Origin: Lachnospiraceae bacterium
Lineage (GTDB): Bacteria > Bacillota > Clostridia > Lachnospirales > Lachnospiraceae
Reading direction: 5' to 3'
Assembly (NCBI GenBank): GCA_900757195.1
Contig: CAAEMZ010000035.1
Span: 29,340-93,339, forward strand
DNA length: 64,000 nucleotides
A model generated the notes under the pieces. It was not told where the DNA came from, did no database searches, and saw nothing but the letters and a program-made list of their open reading frames with translations. Positions 25,559 through 34,451 of this stretch are shown piece after piece; within the stretch, counting starts at the first letter, position 1; every line of letters starts with the position of its first letter. The translations under genes and the position numbers were made by a program.

Positions 25559-27928
25559 TCAGGAATTTTCCTGAATGAATTTTTTGATATTCGATGCGTT
25601 GGCATATTTCTCGATATTTCCGTCATGAAGGACAACCAGCGTCGGCGCCTGGCGAATGTTATATTCACGGCTTAAATCTTCATGGGCTTCGGCATCCACG
25701 ATTTCAAAATCAATATTCGCCTTTGTCAGCATACGGTCAGCCATTTTGCAGTTTGGACAGGTGGCTGTGGTAAAGAGAAGGATCTGATCCCTGGAAGCGG
25801 AAACTTCCGCCTGGGGCTGTGCCTCATCATAATGGATTTCTTTTGGCTTAAAGACGGAGGTTTTAAGATTGTAAACCTTACGATCTTTAAATTCCTGGGT
25901 TTTTCCTTCGTTCCAGTTCTGGACTGGACGGTAGTAGCCGGTAATACGGCTGTAGACTTCCGTTTTACCGCCGCAGACCGGACAGGTATACTGTTCGCCG
26001 CTGATATAGCCATGGTCTTTACAGACGGAATAGGTTGGTGACAGCGTGTAGTAAGGCAGTTTATAATTGTCGGCAATTTTATGAACAAGAGCCGCTGCAG
26101 CCTTCCAGTCCGGCAGCTTTTCGCCGAGAAAGGCATGGAAAACTGTACCGGAAGTATAGAGCGTCTGAAGTTCATCCTGAATATCCAGAGCTTCAAAGAT
26201 ATCTTCCGTGTAGCCCACTGGAAGGTGGGAACTGTTTGTGTAATACGGTCTTGAAGTATCGTCGCTGGCGGTGATAATGTCCGGGAACTGTTCCAGATCG
26301 TGTTTTGCCAGACGATAAGCCGTAGACTCGGCCGGGGTGGCTTCCAGATTATAAAGGTCGCCGTAAAGCTCCTGATAGTCGGAAAGTCTTTCGCGCATAT
26401 GGTTCAGGACGTCTTTGGTGAAGGCCTGAGCTTTGTCGTGGGTCAGATCTTCGCCGATCCATTTGGCATTCAGACAGGCTTCGTTCATGCCGAGAAGGCC
26501 GATGGTCGAAAAATGGTTTTCAAAGCTTCCGAGGTAACGTTTGGTATACGGATAGAGGCCCTCGTTCAGAAGCTTGGTGATAATTGTACGTTTGGTGCTT
26601 AAGGAACGGGCGGAAATATCCATCATTTTATCCAGACGTCTGTAAAATTCTTCCTCATTGGAAGAAAGGTAGGCGATTCGCGGCATATTAATCGTAACAA
26701 CGCCGACAGAACCGGTGCTTTCGCCGCTTCCAAAGAAGCCGCCGGATTTTTTTCGGAGTTCCCGGAGATCCAGGCGGAGACGGCAGCACATGCTCCGGAT
26801 GTCACTCGGTTCCATATCACTGTTAATGTAATTTGAAAAATACGGTGTGCCATATTTGGATGTCATCTCAAAAAGGAGTCGGTTGTTTTCGGTATCGGAC
26901 CAGTCAAAATCCCGGGTAATGGAGTAGGTTGGAATCGGATACTGGAAACCGCGTCCGTTGGCATCGCCTTCGATCATCACTTCGATGAAGGCTTTATTGA
27001 CCATATCCATTTCCTTCTGACAGTCTTTATATTTGAAATCCATTTCTTTTCCGCCGACGATGGCATTCAGCTCGGCCAGATCGTTTGGTACGACCCAGTC
27101 CAGGGTAATGTTGGAGAAAGGCGACTGGGTTCCCCAGCGGCTCGGCGTATTTACACCATAAATAAAGGATTCAATACATTTTTTTACCGCATCATAGCTT
27201 AAATGGTCTGTTTTTACGAAAGGAGCCAGGTAGGTATCAAAGGATGAGAAAGCCTGAGCGCCGGCCCATTCGTTCTGCATAATGCCGAGAAAGTTGACCA
27301 TCTGGTTGCAGAGTGTTGCCAGATGCTTTGCCGGAGCAGAAGTGATTTTGCCGACAACGCCGCCAAGACCTTCCTGAATCAGCTGTTTCAGAGACCATCC
27401 GGCACAGTATCCGGTCAGCATGGACAGATCATGCAGATGAATGTCTGCATTTCTGTGTGCATTGGCAATTTCTTCATCATAAATTTCGGAAAGCCAGTAG
27501 TTGGCGGTGATAGCACCGGAATTGCTCAGAATAAGACCACCGACGGAATAGGTGACGGTCGAATTTTCTTTAACACGCCAGTCGGTAACCTTAACATAGC
27601 TGTCAACAACATCTTTATAGTCGAGAATGGTCGATTTCATATTACGTATTTTTTCACGCTGTTTCCTATAAAGAATATATGCTTTGGCAACTTCGGTGTA
27701 TCCGGCCTGAACGAGAACCTGTTCCACACTGTCCTGAATATCCTCTACCTGAATTTTTCCGTCTTTAATTTTTGGCTCAAAATCAGCAGTAACTTTCAGG
27801 GTAAGAAAATCAATAATATTTGGATGATAATTTACTTCTTTTGCTTCAAAAGCACGGGTGATGGCAATATTGATTTTGCTCAAATCAAATTCCGCAATTT
27901 TGCCGTCACGCTTAATAACCTGATACAT
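25559..27928 (-). CDS. nrdD: Anaerobic ribonucleoside-triphosphate reductase with C-terminal thioredoxin-like domain
   Basis: A 789-residue class III ribonucleotide reductase, a glycyl radical enzyme making dNTPs without oxygen. Residues 1-90 form an ATP-cone (YQVIKRDGKIAEFDLSKI). The catalytic barrel follows, then a Zn-type CPVC site and the radical loop RITGYY with Gly664. Beyond residue 710 a thioredoxin/glutaredoxin-like domain is fused, with redox motif TCPNCK (Cys724, Cys727) and RQAPTLVV. This suggests dithiol-driven rather than formate-driven reduction. The activase gene nrdG is not adjacent, which is unusual. Two NrdR-like boxes and a promoter lie upstream. Confidence 0.93.
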   Translation of the reverse strand: MYQVIKRDGKIAEFDLSKINIAITRAFEAKEVNYHPNIIDFLTLKVTADFEPKIKDGKIQVEDIQDSVEQVLVQAGYTEVAKAYILYRKQREKIRNMKSTILDYKDVVDSYVKVTDWRVKENSTVTYSVGGLILSNSGAITANYWLSEIYDEEIANAHRNADIHLHDLSMLTGYCAGWSLKQLIQEGLGGVVGKITSAPAKHLATLCNQMVNFLGIMQNEWAGAQAFSSFDTYLAPFVKTDHLSYDAVKKCIESFIYGVNTPSRWGTQSPFSNITLDWVVPNDLAELNAIVGGKEMDFKYKDCQKEMDMVNKAFIEVMIEGDANGRGFQYPIPTYSITRDFDWSDTENNRLLFEMTSKYGTPYFSNYINSDMEPSDIRSMCCRLRLDLRELRKKSGGFFGSGESTGSVGVVTINMPRIAYLSSNEEEFYRRLDKMMDISARSLSTKRTIITKLLNEGLYPYTKRYLGSFENHFSTIGLLGMNEACLNAKWIGEDLTHDKAQAFTKDVLNHMRERLSDYQELYGDLYNLEATPAESTAYRLAKHDLEQFPDIITASDDTSRPYYTNSSHLPVGYTEDIFEALDIQDELQTLYTSGTVFHAFLGEKLPDWKAAAALVHKIADNYKLPYYTLSPTYSVCKDHGYISGEQYTCPVCGGKTEVYSRITGYYRPVQNWNEGKTQEFKDRKVYNLKTSVFKPKEIHYDEAQPQAEVSASRDQILLFTTATCPNCKMADRMLTKANIDFEIVDAEAHEDLSREYNIRQAPTLVVLHDGNIEKYANASNIKKFIQENS

Positions 27929-28004
27929 TTAAACGCCTCCTGAATTTATCTTAATCTCAAATGAAATATATACCGGAAAGGTATAATCTGTTGCGCTGGT
28001 TTTT

Positions 28005-28033
28005 ATTGTAATATATGTGGGCATGGATGTCAA
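28005..28033 (-). promoter_or_regulatory. nrdD promoter
   Basis: On the - strand TTGACA (28028-28033) and TACAAT (28005-28010) are 17 bases apart, about 80 bases before the nrdD start. Confidence 0.7.
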
Positions 28034-28041
28034 TTTCAAAA

Positions 28042-28089
28042 AGACAATATATTGTGTATTAAAAATAATAAGTCACAATATATTGAATC
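28042..28089 (-). promoter_or_regulatory. Pair of NrdR boxes upstream of nrdD
   Basis: The shared core ACAATATATTG occurs at 28044-28054 and 28075-28085, 31 bases apart (about three helical turns), the known spacing of paired NrdR boxes. NrdR represses ribonucleotide reductase genes when dATP is high. The boxes lie just upstream of the -35 found here, so a further promoter inside them is possible. Confidence 0.75.
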
Positions 28090-28264
28090 GTAAAACTAAT
28101 AAAGGGTGTACGAAGGGCCAATATAGAGGATGATAAACAGTAAATATCAAGATAAATTCTTAACAAAAAACAAAAAAAGAGCTTACTAATAATTTGCATG
28201 CAAAGAAAAATGAACATAAAAAATGATGAAAAATTGTACAAAATGCTGAAAATATAAAAGGCTA

Positions 28265-28293
28265 TTTACAGTTTTTATGAAATATGTAATAAT
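28265..28293 (+). promoter_or_regulatory. Likely thiolase promoter
   Basis: TTTACA at 28265-28270 and AATAAT at 28288-28293 with a 17-base spacer, in an AT-rich 500-base gap between nrdD and the thiolase that otherwise holds no gene. Confidence 0.4.
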
Positions 28294-28311
28294 AAATATC
28301 AACAAGAGTTA

Positions 28312-28350
28312 GAGTTAAAATATTAACACAAAAAGTTATCGTTTGATAAC
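28312..28350 (+). promoter_or_regulatory. Rex-like site and second inverted repeat upstream of thiolase
   Basis: GTTAA-AATA-TTAAC (28314-28327) matches 11 of 14 fixed positions of the Rex consensus TTGTTAA-N4-TTAACAA when extended to 28312-28329. Eight bases downstream, GTTATC-GTTT-GATAAC (28335-28350) is another perfect inverted repeat of unknown meaning. Rex controls butyrate-pathway and fermentation genes by NADH/NAD ratio in clostridia. Confidence 0.5.
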
Positions 28351-28431
28351 CAAAAAGTATTAATATCATGATTCTGTGATAACAGAGAGTGATAAGCATT
28401 GAAAATTTCTAAGCTAAAGGAGAAGGACGTT

Positions 28432-29610
28432 ATGAAAGAAGTAGTAATTGTAAGTGCATGTAGAACACCGATCGGATCATTCGGAGGATCATTAAAATCT
28501 GTATCCGCTGCAGATTTGGGAGCTATCACTGTAAAAGAAGCTATCAAAAGAGCAGGAATCGCTCCGGAACAGGTAGAAGAAGTTGTTTATGGTAATGTAT
28601 TACAGGCTGGCCTCGGACAGAACGTAGCTCGTCAGGTATCCATTAAAGCAGGTCTTCCTGTAGAAACAACAGCGGTAACGATCAACATCGTTTGTGGTTC
28701 CGGTCTTAAAACTGTAGCAATGGCAGCTCAGGCAATCAAAGCCGGCGATGCAGATATCATCGTAGCCGGCGGTACAGAAAACATGAGTGCTGCACCATAT
28801 GTGCTTCCGTCAGCAAGATGGGGTGCCAGAATGAACAACAGCACAATGGTTGACGCAATGGTTAATGATGGTCTCTGGGATGCATTCAACCAGTATCACA
28901 TGGGTATTACAGCTGAAAACGTTGCAGCTCAGTGGGGAATTACAAGAGAAGAACAGGATGCATTTGCAGTTCGCAGCCAGAACCTTGCCGAAGCAGCAAT
29001 CAAAGCCGGCAAATTTAAAGATGAAATTATTCCTGTGGAAATCCCTCAGAAGAAGGGTGATCCTGTTATTTTTGATACAGACGAATATCCAAAATTCGGC
29101 GCATCTCTTGAAAAAATGGCAAAATTAAAACCAGCTTTCAAGAAAGATGGTACAGTAACTGCAGCCAATGCTTCCGGTATCAATGATGGTGCTGCTGCAT
29201 TAGTTGTTATGTCCAAAGAAAAAGCTCAGGAACTTGGATTAAACTGGTTATGTGAAGTTGTTGCTTACGCTACCGGCGGTGTAGATCCTAGCATCATGGG
29301 TGTTGGACCGATCGCTTCCTGTACAAAAGCATTAGCTAAAGCAGATATGACAATTGACGATATTGATTTAGTTGAAGCAAATGAAGCTTTTGCAGCGCAG
29401 TCAATCGCAGTTGCAAGAGACCTTAAATTCAACATGGACAAAGTTAACGTTAACGGTGGTGCGATTGCATTAGGACATCCAATCGGTGATTCCGGTGCAA
29501 GAATCCTTGTTACACTGATTTATGAAATGATGAAGAGAGATTCCAAGACTGGTCTCGCTACACTGTGTATCGGTGGCGGCCAGGGTCAGACAATGATTAT
29601 CAAGAGATAA
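28432..29610 (+). CDS. thlA: Acetyl-CoA C-acetyltransferase (thiolase)
   Basis: A 392-residue biosynthetic thiolase condensing two acetyl-CoA to acetoacetyl-CoA, the entry step of butyrate formation. [14 protein letters not shown] near residue 88 holds the nucleophilic Cys, [11 protein letters not shown] near residue 348 the His, and [11 protein letters not shown] near 378 the second Cys. ATG 28432 follows AAAGGAGAAGG; an upstream in-frame TTG at 28399 has no such site. Its codon use is strongly biased compared with neighbours, a sign of high expression. It stands alone between its own promoter and a strong terminator. Confidence 0.95.
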   Translation: MKEVVIVSACRTPIGSFGGSLKSVSAADLGAITVKEAIKRAGIAPEQVEEVVYGNVLQAGLGQNVARQVSIKAGLPVETTAVTINIVCGSGLKTVAMAAQAIKAGDADIIVAGGTENMSAAPYVLPSARWGARMNNSTMVDAMVNDGLWDAFNQYHMGITAENVAAQWGITREEQDAFAVRSQNLAEAAIKAGKFKDEIIPVEIPQKKGDPVIFDTDEYPKFGASLEKMAKLKPAFKKDGTVTAANASGINDGAAALVVMSKEKAQELGLNWLCEVVAYATGGVDPSIMGVGPIASCTKALAKADMTIDDIDLVEANEAFAAQSIAVARDLKFNMDKVNVNGGAIALGHPIGDSGARILVTLIYEMMKRDSKTGLATLCIGGGQGQTMIIKR

Positions 29611-29642
29611 TTAAAAATTGTCCTCTACATAAGATTATGACG

Positions 29643-29694
29643 AAACCTGCGGTAATCCGTGAGAAAAGCGGATTACCACAGGTTTTCTTTTTTT
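29643..29694 (+). terminator. Thiolase terminator
   Basis: A long stem (29643-29659 with 29669-29685; GGTAATCCG/CGGATTACC core plus AAACCTG/AGGTTT) followed by a run of T to 29694. Confidence 0.85.
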
Positions 29695-29740
29695 GAATTT
29701 TGTGATATGATAGAGGGAACATGCGTGACGAGGAGTTAAA

Positions 29741-30991
29741 ATGAAGAAGTGTATAATTATCGGCGGCGGTGCAGCAGGGATGTTTGCTGCAATCACAGCG
29801 GCCTCTGAAGGAATACAGGTATCCCTTTGGGAAAAAAATGAAAAATTGGGAAAAAAATTATTTATTACCGGAAAGGGACGGTGTAATCTGACAAATGACT
29901 GTGAGACGGAGGATTTATTCCGGAATGTTATAACAAACAGCAAATTTCTTTACAGTGCATTTTATCAGTTTAACAGCCGGAACCTGATGGATTTTTTTGA
30001 AGCGGAGGGCCTGAAACTGAAAACAGAACGGGGCGGCAGAGTATTCCCGGAATCGGACAAGTCTTCGGATGTCATACGGATTCTGGAACGGAAGATGAAA
30101 CAACTGGGCGTTGATGTTCATTTGAACCGGACGGCGGAAAAACTGGTTGTTGAAAATGGAAAATGCCGGGGCGTAACGGACACTTCCGGACGGACCGAAT
30201 ATGCCGACCGGGTGCTGGTTGCCAGCGGGGGATGTTCCTATGCGTCCACTGGTTCTTCCGGAGACGGCTATCGTTTGGCAGAAAAGGAAGGACATCGTAT
30301 CGTAACGCCGAGGCCTTCTCTGGTTCCTATGGAAACCGTTGAAGACTGGTGCCGGGAAGTGATGGGACTTTCTTTAAGAAATGTTTCGATTGTCCTCAGA
30401 AAAGGCAAAAAGAAAATATATGAAGATTTTGGTGAGATGCTCTTTACCCATTTTGGCGTCAGCGGCCCTCTGATCCTGAGCGCCAGCACCCGCTGCGGAA
30501 AGCTGAAGGATTTTAAAGATCTTGTTTTAACGATTGATTTAAAACCGGCTTTATCGGCGGAGCAGTTAGATGACCGTCTGCTGCGTATTTTTAATGAAAA
30601 TAAAAATAAACAGTTTCGCAACAGTCTGTCGGGACTTCTGCCGAACAAGCTGATTCCCGTCATTTTGGATTTATCGGCGATCGATCCTTACAAACAGGTG
30701 AATCTGGTGTCCAGAGAAGAACGGAACCGGCTCGGATATTTGCTGAAGCATCTGGAAATACATATCCGGGGGCTTCGGGGATTTAACGAGGCCATAGTGA
30801 CCGGCGGCGGTATCAGTGTCCGGGATGTGAATCCTTCGACGATGGAATCCCGGTATGTAACGGGGCTTTATTTTGCCGGGGAGGTTCTGGATGTTGATGC
30901 GGTGACCGGAGGTTTTAATCTTCAGATTGCGTGGTCAACAGGATGGCTTGCGGCGAAGCATATGAGGGAGGATATGGAAGATGAGTATTAA
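29741..30991 (+). CDS. HI0933/YhiN-family flavoprotein
   Basis: A 416-residue FAD-binding oxidoreductase of the BaiN/HI0933 type. CIIIGGGAAGMFAAITA (5-20) is the FAD-binding motif, KKLFITGKGRCNLTND near 44-59 and GGVSV-like TGGGISVRDVNPSTMES near 350 are family hallmarks, ending AGEVLDVDAVTGGFNLQ. Physiological role is poorly known; some relatives reduce bile acid intermediates. It overlaps cmk by 11 bases, so the two are translationally coupled, an arrangement common in Clostridia. Confidence 0.88.
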   Translation: MKKCIIIGGGAAGMFAAITAASEGIQVSLWEKNEKLGKKLFITGKGRCNLTNDCETEDLFRNVITNSKFLYSAFYQFNSRNLMDFFEAEGLKLKTERGGRVFPESDKSSDVIRILERKMKQLGVDVHLNRTAEKLVVENGKCRGVTDTSGRTEYADRVLVASGGCSYASTGSSGDGYRLAEKEGHRIVTPRPSLVPMETVEDWCREVMGLSLRNVSIVLRKGKKKIYEDFGEMLFTHFGVSGPLILSASTRCGKLKDFKDLVLTIDLKPALSAEQLDDRLLRIFNENKNKQFRNSLSGLLPNKLIPVILDLSAIDPYKQVNLVSREERNRLGYLLKHLEIHIRGLRGFNEAIVTGGGISVRDVNPSTMESRYVTGLYFAGEVLDVDAVTGGFNLQIAWSTGWLAAKHMREDMEDEY

Positions 30992-31658
30992 TATTGCTAT
31001 TGACGGGCCGGCAGGGGCCGGCAAAAGTACGATCGCAAAAGAAATTGCTAAGAATCTGGGATTTGTTTATGTGGATACAGGTGCCATGTATCGGGCGATT
31101 GCACTGCATCTTCTGAGGAATCATATTTCGGCGGAGGATACAGCGGCTCTTGAGGCAAGTCTTCAGGACATAACCATCCGTATCAGTTATTCCAGCGGTG
31201 AACAGCAGATTATTTTGAACGGGGAAAATGTCACCGGACAGCTCCGTCAGGAAGCGGTCGGAAATATGGCGTCCAAAAGCGCTGCGAACCCAAAGGTCCG
31301 GGAGAAGCTTCTTCAGCTTCAAAGAGATCTTGCCCGGGAAAACGATGTTGTTATGGATGGCAGGGATATCGGCACCTTTGTTCTTCCAAAGGCGGATGTC
31401 AAGATTTATCTGACGGCCAGCGTTGAAGAGCGGGCAAAACGGCGCTGCCTTGAGCTGGAAGAAAAGGGAATTCCTACGGATCTGGAAAAAATTAAAGAGG
31501 ACATACGAACAAGAGATCATCAGGATATGAACCGCAGCATTGCGCCGCTGAAAAAGGCAGAGGATGCGGTTGTTGTGGACAGTTCCAAGCTGTCTATTCC
31601 GGAAGTGCGGGACTGTATTGTTGATGCATTTCAGAAATCACTGAAATTTAAAGGATAG
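30981..31658 (+). CDS. cmk: Cytidylate kinase
   Basis: A 225-residue CMP/dCMP kinase. P-loop GPAGAGKST at residues 9-17, the CMP-binding VDTGAMYRA and DGRDIGTFVLPKADVKIYLTAS, and the lid RDHQDMNRSIAPL are all present. It starts within the end of the flavoprotein gene and is followed nine bases later by ispH-rpsA, a conserved clostridial order. Confidence 0.96.
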   Translation: MSINIAIDGPAGAGKSTIAKEIAKNLGFVYVDTGAMYRAIALHLLRNHISAEDTAALEASLQDITIRISYSSGEQQIILNGENVTGQLRQEAVGNMASKSAANPKVREKLLQLQRDLARENDVVMDGRDIGTFVLPKADVKIYLTASVEERAKRRCLELEEKGIPTDLEKIKEDIRTRDHQDMNRSIAPLKKAEDAVVVDSSKLSIPEVRDCIVDAFQKSLKFKG

Positions 31659-31667
31659 GAGTTATTC

Positions 31668-33584
31668 ATGGAAGTTATATTAGCTAAAAGCGCGGGATTT
31701 TGTCCCGGGGTTCAGAGAGCTGTAAATATGGTCTATGAACAGACAGAGATTCCGGAGCGTGGGCCGGTCTATACCTATGGGCCGATCATCCACAATGATG
31801 AGGTGGTCAGAGATCTGGAGTCAAGAGGCGTCCGGGTCATTCACTCCGTGGACGAACTCGCCGGACTTCCGAAGGGGACAGTAATCATCCGGTCACATGG
31901 CGTTTCCCGGGAAGTCTATGAAAAAATAGAATCCGGCGGCTTTGACATTGTTGATGCGACCTGTCCTTTTGTAAAACGTATTCATAACATTGTTGAGGAG
32001 CAGGGAAAAGAAGGCCGGGATATTATTATTATCGGAAATCCGGACCATCCGGAAGTCCAGGGAATCCGGGGATGGTGCCGGACACCATCGGTTGTCATTG
32101 AAAATGTTGACGAAGCTGTGCGTTTTTCACGAATTAACGCGGAAAAATTGTGCATTATATCACAAACGACATTTAATTACAATAAATTTAAAGAATTAGT
32201 TGAAATTATCTCCAAAAAGGGTTATGATATAAACTGTGTAAACTCGATTTGTAATGCTACTGCGGTTCGACAGCAGGAAGCCAGGGATATTGCATCGAAA
32301 GTGGATGCGATGATCGTCATTGGTGACAAAAGCAGTTCGAATACCCAGAAGCTCTACGAAATCAGTCAAAAAGAATGCGGAAATACTTACTATATACAGA
32401 CACTTGTTGATTTGGATTTAACTGCTTTTGAATCTATAAGGAATGTAGGTATTACAGCCGGGGCTTCAACCCCAAATAATATTATCGAGGAGGTTCATAC
32501 CACTATGTCAGAGTTGAGTTTTGAACAATTATTGGAAGCGTCTTTAAAGACAATTAGAAATGGGGAGGTCGTTGAGGGTACTGTAATCGACGTTAAAGAA
32601 GATGAAATCATCCTTAATATAGGTTATAAAGCAGACGGAATTATTACACGTAACGAATATTCAAACACAGCAAACCTTGACCTCACCACAGTTGTTAACG
32701 TAGGTGACACTATGCAGGCAAAAGTCCTGAAAGTAAACGATGGTGAAGGCCAGGTGCTGTTAACCTATAAGAGACTGCTCGCAGAAAAAGGAAACAAGAG
32801 ACTGGAAGAAGCTTTCAACAACAAAGAAGTTCTTACAGCAAAAGTTGCGAACGTACTGGATGGCGGTTTAAGTGTTGTTGTTGAAGAAACAAGAGTATTC
32901 ATTCCTGCAAGTCTCGTATCCGACAGCTATGAAAAAAATCTTGGAAAATATGACGGCGAAGAAATCAGCTTCGTTATCACAGAGTTCAACCCAAGAAAAC
33001 GCCGTATCATCGGTGACAGAAAACAGCTTCTCTTAGCTGAAAAGGCTCAGAAACAGAAAGAATTATTTGAACGCATCAACATTGGTGATGTTGTTGAAGG
33101 TAAAGTTAAGAACGTGACAGATTTCGGTGCATTCATCGATCTCGGCGGTGCTGACGGACTTCTTCACATTTCCGAAATGTCCTGGGGACGCGTTGAAAAT
33201 CCTAAGAAATTATTAAAAGTTGGCGATGATATCACTGTATTGATTAAAGATATCCAGGGCGAAAAAATTGCTCTCAGCTTAAAATTTGCTGACCAGAACC
33301 CATGGCTTACAGCTTCCGAAAAATATGCTGTAGGTAATGTGGTTGAAGGTAAAGTTGCCAGAATGACAGATTTCGGTGCATTTATCGAACTTGAACCAGG
33401 TGTTGACGCACTTCTTCATGTTTCTCAGATTTCCAGAGAACATGTAGAAAAACCATCCGATGTTTTAAATGTTGGTGAAGTGATTACAGCTAAGGTTGTT
33501 GATTTCAATGAAGAAGACAGAAAGATCAGCCTGAGCATTAAAGCGATGGAAACACCGGCAAGAGAAGAAGCCGAAGAAGAGTAA
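31668..33584 (+). CDS. ispH: HMBPP reductase (IspH) fused to ribosomal protein S1
   Basis: A 638-residue fusion. Residues 1-280 are 4-hydroxy-3-methylbut-2-enyl diphosphate reductase of the MEP isoprenoid pathway, with Fe-S ligands Cys12, Cys99 and Cys195 and the SHGVSR and SASTPNNI-like GASTPNNII motifs. Residues 290-627 contain four S1 RNA-binding repeats (about 299-367, 388-454, 473-541, 556-627), the last two carrying VTDFGAFI and MTDFGAFI. The fusion is known in clostridia. Codon use changes near 32,500 to a highly expressed pattern, and GAGGAGG at about 32487 precedes an in-frame ATG at 32505, so a free S1 protein may also be made. Confidence 0.95.
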   Translation: MEVILAKSAGFCPGVQRAVNMVYEQTEIPERGPVYTYGPIIHNDEVVRDLESRGVRVIHSVDELAGLPKGTVIIRSHGVSREVYEKIESGGFDIVDATCPFVKRIHNIVEEQGKEGRDIIIIGNPDHPEVQGIRGWCRTPSVVIENVDEAVRFSRINAEKLCIISQTTFNYNKFKELVEIISKKGYDINCVNSICNATAVRQQEARDIASKVDAMIVIGDKSSSNTQKLYEISQKECGNTYYIQTLVDLDLTAFESIRNVGITAGASTPNNIIEEVHTTMSELSFEQLLEASLKTIRNGEVVEGTVIDVKEDEIILNIGYKADGIITRNEYSNTANLDLTTVVNVGDTMQAKVLKVNDGEGQVLLTYKRLLAEKGNKRLEEAFNNKEVLTAKVANVLDGGLSVVVEETRVFIPASLVSDSYEKNLGKYDGEEISFVITEFNPRKRRIIGDRKQLLLAEKAQKQKELFERINIGDVVEGKVKNVTDFGAFIDLGGADGLLHISEMSWGRVENPKKLLKVGDDITVLIKDIQGEKIALSLKFADQNPWLTASEKYAVGNVVEGKVARMTDFGAFIELEPGVDALLHVSQISREHVEKPSDVLNVGEVITAKVVDFNEEDRKISLSIKAMETPAREEAEEE

Positions 33585-33600
33585 TTTTACGAACATATGG

Positions 33601-33640
33601 ATGCAGGAATATACAGATGTATGTTCCTGCATTTTTCTTT
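33601..33640 (+). terminator. Terminator after ispH-rpsA
   Basis: A 15-bp stem with one G-U pair (33601-33615 with 33618-33632, ATGCAGGAA/TTCCTGCAT), a two-base loop that would open to a wider one, and TTTTTCTTTT. Confidence 0.85.
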
Positions 33641-33674
33641 TATTTTCTTTGCTTTAAAAAGGAGGTATTGACGG

Positions 33675-34451
33675 ATGGATACCTTTAAATTATTAAAATT
33701 AAAAAATTATTTTTTTCATCTCATCACGGGAACGGTGACCGTGCTTTTTGGAGTCGGTATTTTACAGGCAATTGTTCTGGAAATGCTGAAGGAATATGAC
33801 AGGAATTCCCGGGTGGCTTATATCTGCGGGATTATTGCCTGTGCGGCCATTGCTCTGTGCGGAATCTACGGAATTTTTCAGGCCTTTGGCTATGAACGGC
33901 GGATTTTAAAAACACTGGAGCCTGAAAAGCGCAGGGCGTTTCTGAAGGAGCTTTCGGACGATGTGGAAATATCTGTCCGTGGTCAGGCCGTGATGACGGA
34001 ACACTATCTTCTGGTGCCTGTCAGCGGAAAATTTGCAGTCCGGGTGATTGAAAAAGATGAGATCATCGGGTGTTTTCAGCCGGATTCTTATCAGGAAAAA
34101 ACAGCAACGCTTGTGCAGATACTGATTTATGATATGCATTTCCGGGCGTTCCGGGTGAATATACGGGGTGAGGGAAGCGCGTCGATGGCGGCGGAGCTTT
34201 ATGACAGAATTTGCAGAAGTATGCCGTGGATATTCCATGAAGATTACGATGCTTTTCTTGCACAGAGCCGGAAAAGCGGTTATCGGAGAAAATTAATCAA
34301 GCAGATGAAAGACCGGAAAATGCGCTGGGAAACCGGATATACCAGTGACTCGGAAGCGGAAGAAGAGATTCAGGCCATGTCGGAAGACATGAAGAAACGC
34401 CTGAATCCCGAGTCTTTGCTGAAAGGTTTTTTATCCAGAAAATCCAAATAA
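33675..34451 (+). CDS. Uncharacterised protein with two membrane segments
   Basis: A 258-residue protein, not recognised. Residues about 15-35 (FHLITGTVTVLFGVGILQAIV) and 47-68 are hydrophobic helices, and the rest is a soluble region with a possible PH-like core (EHYLLVPVSGKFAVRVIEKDEIIG) and a basic C-terminal helix (YRRKLIKQMKDRKMRW). RBS AAAGGAGGT is strong. The last 21 bases overlap the convergent nuclease gene. Confidence 0.75.
   Translation: MDTFKLLKLKNYFFHLITGTVTVLFGVGILQAIVLEMLKEYDRNSRVAYICGIIACAAIALCGIYGIFQAFGYERRILKTLEPEKRRAFLKELSDDVEISVRGQAVMTEHYLLVPVSGKFAVRVIEKDEIIGCFQPDSYQEKTATLVQILIYDMHFRAFRVNIRGEGSASMAAELYDRICRSMPWIFHEDYDAFLAQSRKSGYRRKLIKQMKDRKMRWETGYTSDSEAEEEIQAMSEDMKKRLNPESLLKGFLSRKSK

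Noticed and set aside
27929..28398. A gene in the nrdD-thiolase gap
   Set aside because: Only short AT-rich frames exist; the interval is explained by promoters, NrdR boxes and the Rex-like site.
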